Assembly (NCBI GenBank): GCA_003132905.1
Contig: PKZC01000073.1
Location: 4,333 to 11,937 of the forward strand
Origin: Bryobacterales bacterium
GTDB taxonomy: Bacteria > Acidobacteriota > Terriglobia > Bryobacterales > Bryobacteraceae
Reading direction: 5' to 3'
Length of the DNA stretch: 7,605 nucleotides
The notes beneath the pieces were generated by a model. That model worked only from the letters and a program-made list of their open reading frames with translations, was not told the DNA's origin and did not search any database. Both the position numbers and the translations under genes were made by a program. Numbering within the stretch: position 1 is the stretch's first letter; each line of letters begins with the position of its first letter. This document shows positions 1 to 6,700 of the stretch, piece after piece.

Positions 1-1139
1 GGGTTACCGCTATCGCGACGTCGCGGTTCTTGTGCGTTCGTCGACGTCTTATGATCGTTTGCTCGAAGCGTTTGCCGAGCATGATTTGCCAGTGCAGCCG
101 GGAGGGAGGACTGGCTTAGTTAAAGAGGCAGACGCGCAATTATTCGGTCGGACGTTTGCCTATTTGACGGGAAATCCGTGGCGCACTGACCCTTATGGAA
201 ATTACGGCCAGTCGGTCAGCCTGAAAGGTCTGGTCTCGGAATACACGAGCAGGTTCGCCCTTGATGCCGGCCGCAGCGGGCGAGTGCAGAAGAGACTGGC
301 AGATTCGAAATCCGAGGTGGATGCGCCGACCGGCCCAGCCAATCTCGTAGGCAGCTATTATGACCTGTTTGGAGATTGCGGCGTCGGTTATTGGAATTTC
401 GATGATCCTATTGTGATTTCCCGGCTGGGCAATCTCGCTCGCTGCTCGGCCATCTTAGCGGATTATGAAAGCGCCAGGCGACGCGCACGCCCGGACGAAA
501 AATCAGCAGGAGACCTTATTGGTGATCAAAACCGGTATGAGTGGTATTACAAGAACCTGGCGATGCACACTCAAAATTGGGCCTGGGAGCATTCGAAGGA
601 TTCGAAGGCGAAGAGGCATTCACGCTCGACGCTTTGGATCTGACGACGATTCATAAGGCAAAGGGCCTCGAATGGCCGGCTGTGTTTATACCTTGTATCT
701 CGGCTGGCCGGTTCCCATCGAGCAAGACTGGGCGATCGCAAACGTGGCGCGTCCCGCACAATAAATTCAGCCGCGTATGCTATGAGGGCACCGAAAACGA
801 TGAGCGCAGACTGTTCTATGTCGGCATCACGCCAGCACGCGATTGGCTTTCTGTTTCCACTCACGACACACCGAATAAACGAAGGGTTGCACCCTCAAGT
901 TTTCTGTTCGAATTTGCTGACGGCGTGCCTTCCTATAGCCGGTCACTTCCATTGCCGCTGGCGCTTGAAAAAAAAGAGATGAGTTTGAAGACCTTCTTTT
1001 GATTATGTTCTCGAAACCGGCAAATTACAAAGCGTGCGGCCTTTCATACCGGTTGCGAAATCTAATCGGCTTTCAACCTGGCCTGGCGCCAGAACTGGGT
1101 TATGGAAAAGCAGTCCATCACCAAACGTTAGGGGAGTGA
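1..1139 (+). pseudogene. Decayed UvrD-type helicase / RecB-like nuclease, 5' end outside window
   Basis: This is the C-terminal part of a superfamily 1A DNA helicase that was once fused to a PD-(D/E)XK nuclease. The frame is open from position 2 and begins with a motif IV-like stretch (YRYRDVAVLVRSS). It runs to about 585, where the match moves to another frame, consistent with loss of one base at roughly 581-590. The second segment carries motif V (LTTIHKAKGLEW, near 630-675) and motif VI (ERRLFYVGITPAR, near 803-840). It stops at 1000-1002. Homology-like sequence nevertheless continues in a third frame after an A8 run (968-975), reading YRLRNLIGFQPG and then GYGKAVHH, the GxxxH motif that opens RecB-type nuclease domains. 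That frame stops at 1137-1139, so the rest of the nuclease is missing. Motif VI has Pro where the ATP-contacting Arg is expected. Two frameshifts, the lost Arg and the truncated end argue for a dead gene. Sequencing error could explain a frameshift but not all of these. Confidence 0.85.
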
Positions 1140-1165
1140 TTGCCGGTCTTACGCGCCTTGGCTGA

Positions 1166-1194
1166 TTGTCTTTTTCCCAAAGAAGCCCGATAGA
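1166..1194 (+). promoter_or_regulatory. Possible promoter of the H-NS-family gene
   Basis: TTGTCT (1166-1171) and GATAGA (1189-1194) are separated by 17 bases and lie about 30 bases upstream of the start codon. The match to the -35/-10 consensus is weak (4 of 6 and 3 of 6), so only the spacing and position support it. Confidence 0.2.
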
Positions 1195-1224
1195 GCAGGT
1201 TCGCGGATCTAGGGAGAATTCATA

Positions 1225-1602
1225 ATGAAGGGGCTTAACCTGAAAGTGATGTCGATCGACGAGTTGCTGGAATTGCGCGATCGTATTACCGAGACACTGT
1301 CGAGCCGCGTAGAGACCGAGCGACGCGAACTGGAATTGAGGTTGGCGCGCTTGCAGAACTTTAAATCTACTGTGCCCCAGAAGAGCTCGGCTCGACGCGG
1401 CGGTTTCAAAAAAGTTGGAAAACTCGCTCCGAAATATCGGAACCCTACAAATCGCTCTGAAACATGGGCGGGGCGTGGGCTCAAACCCCGATGGCTAAGC
1501 GCGGCCATGAAAAAGGGGAAAAAACTCTCAGACTTTGAAATTTCCCATGGCGCTAAAGGATCGCCGCGTGCCCGACGCAGACGTCGAGTAGCGGCGGCGT
1601 AA
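1225..1602 (+). CDS. H-NS-family nucleoid-associated protein (HvrA-like)
   Basis: This 125-aa protein has the two-part layout of the H-NS family. Residues about 8-46 form a charged, leucine-rich helical segment (IDELLELRDRITETL onwards) that in this family makes a coiled-coil oligomer. A basic Ser/Gly linker follows (about 47-68). Residues 69-91 are the DNA-binding signature, with KYRNP, ETWAGRG and KPRWL; the GRG loop is the part that enters the minor groove of AT-rich DNA in relatives. A C-terminal tail with seven arginines in eight residues (RARRRRR, 115-121) may add nonspecific DNA affinity. AGGGAG at 1211-1216, eight bases before ATG, supports this start. Such proteins bind and often silence horizontally acquired genes, and the alphaproteobacterial member HvrA regulates photosynthesis and nitrogen-fixation genes. 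The length fits the family. The gene is intact and stands just after a decayed helicase gene. Its targets cannot be told from sequence. The family call is firm; the silencing role here is inference. Confidence 0.9.
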   Translation: MKGLNLKVMSIDELLELRDRITETLSSRVETERRELELRLARLQNFKSTVPQKSSARRGGFKKVGKLAPKYRNPTNRSETWAGRGLKPRWLSAAMKKGKKLSDFEISHGAKGSPRARRRRRVAAA

Positions 1603-1660
1603 CGGAAATTTATTCGCAGATCATGCGTCTCTCAATTAGCCAATGAGAATAGCGCAGTTT

Positions 1661-2359
1661 TTAACGTTTCGGCTTTTTCCCGATGACAATACCGATATAG
1701 TGCAATCCATGACCGGACGCTTCGGCTTTTGAGATATCGAGGCGCATAACTCTCCAGCGTGATGTTGGAATAATTCGCTCGGAATGAGTCGAACCGTTAT
1801 GTGTCGGTAATCCTTTTGCCAGGAGATCGCCGCCGGCGAGCTGCCTGAGTAGATCGTGTGCGAGCGCCAGGTTATTTTTGTCGCGGTTCGCCTGCGCGGT
1901 CTCATATTCCAATTCACGCAATCCGGTGCCGCCGCTAAAGGGCTTGGGCCGTTCTTTTTCTAAGAGGCGCAATGGGCTTGCACCGTTAGGAACGGCCCCA
2001 TTACGACCACGGTCCCTGATCAATTCCATCATAATGGTATTCATCGTTCCCGCGGCATCATTGCGCGCTTTAACGATTTTCGGATCACAAAAATGCTCCG
2101 CAGCGTGATAGGGTGTGTGCCATTCTCGGATGCCAATTGAATTCATCCGAGCGCGCGCCCATTCGTCGAAAGCCCAGAAATCAAACGCCTTGATTGCTTC
2201 CCAATATCGAAAACCGAGAAGACCGATCGCGATGAGAAAAAGCACTAATGGAAGCACGATACCGCTTGCGATCAAGCCGATGAATGTTGCCGCGATTAGC
2301 AACACCAGCGCTGCCCACTGTGCGTAGCCTCGAATCCAATGCGTAAGGTATACTTTCAA
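1661..2359 (-). CDS. Hypothetical protein with N-terminal membrane hairpin
   Basis: I do not recognise this 232-aa protein. It opens with a short basic segment and then about 38 hydrophobic residues (13-50), best read as two closely spaced transmembrane helices with a turn near Ser32-Gly33. That would place both ends in the cytoplasm. The remaining 180 residues are soluble and charged. Near the membrane is a run of possible metal ligands: His81, His85, His89 and Cys91 (HTPYHAAEHFCD), with the three histidines on one face if the segment is helical. The C-terminus is basic (GKKPKR). The start is TTG, preceded by GAGG with a spacer of about nine bases; no in-frame ATG fits the hydrophobic N-terminus better. 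The gene converges on the H-NS-family gene with a 58-base gap in which I see no clear terminator. The long open frame, plausible ribosome binding site and sensible membrane topology support a real gene. Function is unknown. Confidence 0.65.
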   Translation of the reverse strand: MKVYLTHWIRGYAQWAALVLLIAATFIGLIASGIVLPLVLFLIAIGLLGFRYWEAIKAFDFWAFDEWARARMNSIGIREWHTPYHAAEHFCDPKIVKARNDAAGTMNTIMMELIRDRGRNGAVPNGASPLRLLEKERPKPFSGGTGLRELEYETAQANRDKNNLALAHDLLRQLAGGDLLAKGLPTHNGSTHSERIIPTSRWRVMRLDISKAEASGHGLHYIGIVIGKKPKR

Positions 2360-2376
2360 AACGCAATCCTCACTTC

Positions 2377-2394
2377 CGATCGTCTCAGCGATCG
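2377..2394. repeat. Paired CGATCG sites upstream of the 232-aa gene
   Basis: CGATCG occurs at 2377-2382 and 2389-2394 with a six-base spacer, giving an 18-bp perfect dyad 18-35 bases upstream of the TTG start. CGATCG is itself a palindrome and common in GC-rich alphaproteobacterial DNA, so the pairing may be chance. It could be an operator; nothing else supports that. Confidence 0.25.
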
Positions 2395-2533
2395 CAAATC
2401 AGTGTCATTGGATCTCTCCAACTTAGCGCAAAGCGATCCACTCCGATATTGCATTTGATTGGCGATGGATGTGGCGCCGATAGGTACTGGTTATTGGGGC
2501 CATCCGTCTCGGACCCGCGTACCTGAAATTGGT

Positions 2534-2800
2534 TTACTTCGCTGGAGGTGGTGCACCCTTTTGCGTATCGTCGTCAGATCCCGTGCCGCCATTCGAAAGG
2601 CAACTCCGGTAAAACTCTCGTTCCGCTTGGGCGCTGCCTTTTTTCGTACCCGGTAATGCTGGCGGATGTGCCTTGATGGCCATGTCCCGACATTTTTTCG
2701 CAAGCTCAACGGTTATAGCCGATGCCGGTGCGGCTACCGAGGTTAGAACGAGGAGGGTAATCGCTGCGGACAAGCCTACTCCCTTTAAAATGCGAGCCAT
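2534..2800 (-). CDS. Small exported protein with two cysteines
   Basis: This 88-aa protein has a clear Sec signal peptide: basic Arg3 and Lys6, a hydrophobic core (LSAAITLLVLTSVAA), and an ASA motif predicting cleavage after Ala28. The mature protein would be about 60 residues, starting ITVELAKKC, with Cys37 and Cys67 able to form one disulfide in the periplasm. The tail is acidic and then Pro-rich (SDDDT, APPPAK) and probably disordered. Short proteins with the pattern VELAKKCR...AIKAHP...AQAEREFYRSC are familiar to me from Bradyrhizobium-type genomes as uncharacterised exported proteins; that is memory, not a search. The start is ATG with GGAAAG six bases upstream. It is separated from both neighbours by more than 170 bases, so it is probably transcribed alone, and a perfect dyad lies over its likely promoter region. 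Function is unknown. Confidence 0.75.
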   Translation of the reverse strand: MARILKGVGLSAAITLLVLTSVAAPASAITVELAKKCRDMAIKAHPPALPGTKKGSAQAEREFYRSCLSNGGTGSDDDTQKGAPPPAK

Positions 2801-2833
2801 GGGGGGCTTTCCAGGTGGGTTTCAGAGACTTCC

Positions 2834-2853
2834 GCGATAATGGCGATTATCGC
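2834..2853. promoter_or_regulatory. Perfect 20-bp dyad, candidate operator
   Basis: Arms GCGATAAT (2834-2841) and ATTATCGC (2846-2853) are exact inverted repeats around the spacer GGCG. The dyad is 34-53 bases upstream of the ATG at 2800. Each minus-strand arm contains a -10-like element (GATAAT or CATTAT). The position suits a regulator binding over the promoter, or a hairpin in the leader RNA. No matching copy was noticed elsewhere in the window. Confidence 0.45.
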
Positions 2854-2997
2854 ACATGCGCTGCCCGGGATAAATATGTCTGCCTTGCCCCCGAAAGCAG
2901 AATTCGGGAATACGGCTGGAACGTCCGCTAAATGTCAAAAAACTAGATTGCCGAGACCCCTTGGCTAGGCTCGCTCAACCCAACGCGCCGGTGCGCC

Positions 2998-3219
2998 TTA
3001 TTGGCGGGTGGCGATATAATCGCTGCCGGCGCAATGCCAATTGACGCCGGACACCTGAGACATAGATCGCCCAGACTGATTTCGCCAAGAACAATCTATG
3101 GGCTTATCCGCGCCAGCCATAACGAATGCGCCAAATAGCGCAATAAGTATTGTCGTCGCGACCAAAGCGCAGCAAAGATTTCTGAGCGCAATTTGCGCTT
3201 CTCGATTGTCCATTCGCAT
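2998..3219 (-). CDS. Small single-pass membrane protein
   Basis: This 73-aa protein is of no family I recognise. The open frame extends 11 codons further upstream (to 3252), but GGAGG at 3227-3231 lies seven bases before the ATG at 3219, so that start is preferred. Residues about 15-37 (LCCALVATTILIALFG onwards) form one transmembrane helix or an uncleaved signal anchor. The N-terminal flank holds arginines and the C-terminal 35 residues would lie in the periplasm. There, Cys43 and Cys63 sit in similar settings (DCSW and WHC) and could form a disulfide. The two cysteines within the helix (Cys16, Cys17) could alternatively mark an acylation site, but no proper lipobox precedes them. Downstream on the same strand, after a 197-base gap, is the exported 88-aa protein. 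The strong ribosome binding site and membrane topology support a real gene; its role is unknown. Confidence 0.6.
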   Translation of the reverse strand: MRMDNREAQIALRNLCCALVATTILIALFGAFVMAGADKPIDCSWRNQSGRSMSQVSGVNWHCAGSDYIATRQ

Positions 3220-3420
3220 CGGACCGCCTCCGAACGAATTAGGTTGGTGCAAAGCCGTCGAACAACAGACGAAGGCTCCGCCGACGTTTGGATCTTGTTG
3301 TTTAATCCGAACGCCAAATATTCATAGCGTTAGAAGATGACGCGAAAATATCATTCGCCAATTAACGTGATCGACTAACCTTAAAGTTCAATATTCTGAA
3401 CAAACCACAGCGTAAAATCG

Positions 3421-3453
3421 AAAAAAAAGGCCAAGACTTGATCTCGGCCTTTT
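3421..3453 (-). terminator. Intrinsic terminator, minus strand
   Basis: On the minus strand AAAAGGCCGAGA pairs with UCUUGGCCUUUU in a 12-bp stem with one G-U wobble and the five-base loop UCAAG, and the DNA continues to give T8 in total (3428-3421). On the plus strand the same wobble becomes an A-C mismatch and the T tract is only four, so the minus strand is the better direction. It would stop transcription coming from the candidate small RNA or from the large gene before the 73-aa gene. Confidence 0.75.
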
Positions 3454-3507
3454 AAGTCCGCAGGGCTTTAGGCTGGGGAGCGCCCCGCCGCAATTGAGAT
3501 GGTAAGT
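3421..3507 (-). ncRNA. Candidate small RNA, about 85 nt
   Basis: Read on the minus strand, a promoter-like pair predicts a start near 3503-3507. The transcript would contain a GC hairpin at 3489-3471 (GGC-GGGG paired with CCCC-GCC, loop CGCU, one bulged A) and end at a strong intrinsic terminator with a U tract. A start site, one structured body and a terminator within about 85 nt is the usual layout of a bacterial small RNA. No open frame of note lies inside. I match it to no named RNA family. The alternative is that the terminator ends the transcript of the 1183-aa gene, whose stop codon is about 310 bases upstream, with the hairpin being part of its 3' UTR. Confidence 0.35.
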
Positions 3508-3511
3508 AACA

Positions 3512-3539
3512 AATATATTTATCCAACAAATGGGATCAA
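3512..3539 (-). promoter_or_regulatory. Promoter-like -35/-10 pair, minus strand
   Basis: TTGATC (3539-3534, 4 of 6 to TTGACA) and TATATT (3517-3512, 5 of 6 to TATAAT) are 16 bases apart. They lie in a locally AT-rich patch just upstream of the GC hairpin and terminator, which is why they are reported despite the imperfect -35. Confidence 0.35.
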
Positions 3540-3765
3540 TGTGACAGCGTGCTTTGATATTAGGCTTACCTGTTAAGGAGTGAGTTGGCCCGGTTGCCGC
3601 CAGCGCTTGCTTGTCCGCACTACAATGCCAATGAAGCCGATGCCGGCATGAATGTTTACGCGGCTAGCGGACGTTCATTGCGGCAGCCGGATTATCCGTC
3701 AAGTGCTAATAGCGACCATCGCTGTCTGATAAAGGCGCCTGGTCCTCGGAATCAGTCGCCTATTT

Positions 3766-6700
3766 TTAATTTTTCCACGCATCAGAAGCCTCGGGGCGAG
3801 GGACAGGCACCTCACCCGGTCGGCGCGCCGCACAGTCGTTGGCGTATTGGCGCTGCAGTTTTTCGATGCGAACACGTAGTGCCTCTATCGCCGTCGAAAT
3901 AGAATGGCGTGCAAGTCCTATCGGAGGCCCACCTTTCCAAATTGGCACTGTTGTACGACGGCCGAGAGAAGGCGGCAGCGCATCATTCGTGGCAACTTGC
4001 CATGGCGCCCACTCTGCAGGTATTACCCCGCCTCCTAATAGCAGAGCCGTCCCAGAAATGCCTGCGGCGGTCATTGCGCGATGATCCTGTAAAGTGTTCA
4101 GCGGCTCGTGTTCCACAACATATGATTTTATATAGCCTTGCGCCGCCCGCAGATCCTTGCCGACGACCGTTTTTGGATGGACCCCCGATGCATTGAAAGT
4201 ATCTGCGCTGCATTTCCAGCGCCGCGGTGGTGCGGGTGACAGGTCAGGCCCACACGCTACCAAGCTCGCCGCCGCGGCGAGGCCGCCGCCTAATGAATGT
4301 CCGACAAATTCAATCCCATATTTTTGGACATCCGGCGAATGTTTGAGGAGTTCGGCTAACTTCGTGGCCCGATCGTAATAGCTCACCTTATCGCCAAGGC
4401 CTTGGTTAAAATCTGCGCTGCCGTCGTCTGCCGACTGCGTGCCTCGGAAAGCGACAAAAATTTTACCGGTTTTTTCGTCCTTATAAATGGCAGCGCGATA
4501 GTCGGTATTTTCCGGATCAATCAATTTACGTATTTCTGCTACCTCCACGCCTGGCAGCAATTTCTTCATTTCGACGTAGATGCTTTTGTCGTCGCTAATA
4601 AGCTTAAACCCAGCAGGCGTAGCTGCGGCCGGTAAGTTCGGATCATATTTGTTGTAGACTTGGTCCGACAAATACGCGGGAATTTGAGCTTCCTTCAGAT
4701 CGGCGATCTGGTCATTCAAAGCCCTGCAGCTTTCAGACGATGCCCGCGAATCCTGCTTTACTGCGGTGCGAATCCTGTCGAGCATCACGGACACCGACTG
4801 CCGGCCGCCGTGAATCGCGTCGACGTGCACAACCCAGCCCGCAGCATCATCATAGGGCGGCGGAGCAATGAGATAGCCGCCATCCGGTTTCCGGAGGTCC
4901 ACGACTCCGGCGGGGCTAGTCGGGATAAGCGGTGCGCCACGCGGCAGTGCGCCGCCGCCGGACGTACCGCGCGCGTCGACGACACCCGTAGTCGGCCACA
5001 GGAAAGGCTGAAGATTAAGATTGACGCCGCCCTCGACCAGCATCTGGTAAAAAAGCTTGCGGTCGCGGTTATACAAATACGTATACGCCAGACCGGGCAC
5101 CTTGGCCGGGCCGCGCCACTTCACAGCACCCTCTTTGGGAAGACGCAGCGACGGCGTCTTGCCGTGCAGCCAGGCTGCGATGGCCGTTAGTTTCGCGATT
5201 TCGCGCAATTCATGCAGCGAGGGATATTCCCGCGCGAAGTCGTTGTAGAGCGAGGTCAGCAGGTCCGCATAGCCGCTTGGCTGCTGGTTTGGCAGGTCAA
5301 TACCGTTATTGTCGAGCTTGCTGATGTTGTAACGCATCTCGACGTCGCGCAGTTCAAGCGTGTCGCCGCTCGACGATTGGGCAACATCCAACTTCGCCAC
5401 CGAAATCCAAGTTCGAAACACCCCGTCGTCCTTGTTGAGCCCATGCGTTCGCCGGTATTCAAATTCGGTCTGGTAGGTCGGGAATTTGAGCTTCAGGTCT
5501 GGTCTATTGGTCAGGCGCTTGGTCAAGTAATCGCTCTCGAACATCGCGCGACCCAACAAGCTGTCGGCCGGGACCCCACGATACTCAGGCGTCATTTCCG
5601 CTCGAACGCTCCAGAGGCGGTCGACCACCTCCGGGGGAATCTGAAAGCCTCCCGGCTGATCCAGCGGACGTTCGAGCAACTGCAAGACTTTCGGCACCAG
5701 CGCCTTATCCATCTGATCGAGCGCCGGGTGGAAAGCTGCCGATGCGTTTCGCGTCTTTGCGAAATTGGCATTGAATGCGGCGAGGACCGGATTTCCCGGA
5801 AAGGCGAATATCTCATCGAGCCGCATCGCAAGGGCTCGGGCGCGCGCCTCCGGCGACGGGTCGGGAGGCAAGTTCAAGGCGGCGATAAATCTGGCAAGCG
5901 TGGCACCAAGCGCCGGGTTTCCCATCGGCGAATCCTTCAGCAAGCCGAAGGCTTCGATGACGCGGGCTGCGCGCTCATCTCCAGCCGCACGGTAGAGTGC
6001 GGCAACCAGATCGTAACGGGTGACTCCCAGCCACGGATCTTGGCTGTCGGCGGTTAGCGTGACGGATTTTTTGAAAGGCTGAACGCCTCGTTGGAAAGTT
6101 ATGTTCAACGTCGTCCCCGCTCCGGCATAGCGCACGCGGTGTGCCAGGTCTTGCGGGTGATAGACCGGCCGGTCGATCGGGCTGACGATGGGTCCATCGT
6201 CGAAGAATGTGATCCAATCACCCGCGATTATACCTGCCTTGGCAGCAGGCGAATTAGGCGCAACACGGGTTACGGCCGTCATGCCGTCCTTTGTCAAATG
6301 CGTTTCGATACCCAAATATCCGGGCGTCTTGTTGTCGTGGACCGGATAGATGCCGAACGACGGCAGCATATATCGGCCGATCGGCGTGATATTGCCGCGC
6401 GCGTCGATTACGTCATAGAGTTCCTTGTTAAACTTTTCAGCCTGCAGTCGTGAGGGGGCCCAGTTGAAGAATGCGTTGGCGCGGCGGTACGAATCGGGCG
6501 TCAAGTTCAGCGTGAATCTCGGACTCGGATTCTCAAGCAGCGTCGCCAGATGCTCGAGGTATGGGATCGGCGGTCCCTTGAAGTGGTCGTCGCGATGGCC
6601 GACGAGCGAAATCTGACGTGAGCCGGCATCGTAATAGACGGCATCGAGCACATTGAAATCGTACTCGCGATCCAGTTTGTAGACACCTTGCGGCAAAGCA

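Larger units (their letters stand above)
3220..3765. other. Long gap between the 73-aa and 1183-aa genes
   Basis: This stretch of about 545 bases holds no protein gene I can support. Positions 3421-3539 carry the terminator, GC hairpin and promoter-like elements listed separately. The part around 3500-3560 is AT-rich. A plus-strand frame begins at a TTG at 3585 with AAGGAG four bases upstream, but it runs into the antisense of the large gene and resembles no protein I know. Positions 3253-3420 and 3590-3765 show nothing further. Confidence 0.5.

Noticed and set aside
1603..1660. Bidirectional terminator between the convergent genes
   Set aside because: Only short imperfect inverted repeats are present and no T tract follows them in either direction.
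2940..2997. Terminator after the 73-aa gene
   Set aside because: A small imperfect hairpin (GCCGAG with CTTGGC) precedes a T6 tract on the minus strand by more than ten bases, too weak and badly spaced to call.
3585..3902. A 105-codon plus-strand frame with AAGGAG before a TTG start
   Set aside because: The spacing is short, the start is a rare codon, the product resembles nothing known, and its second half is antisense to the lipase-like gene.
4660..5190. A 176-codon plus-strand frame
   Set aside because: It is antisense to the large gene, with no ribosome binding site or protein-like character seen.
5212..6057. A 281-codon plus-strand open frame inside the large gene
   Set aside because: It lies wholly antisense to the 1183-aa gene, which has recognisable domains; its translation is Arg-rich and low in domain-like features, as expected of an antisense frame in GC-rich DNA.
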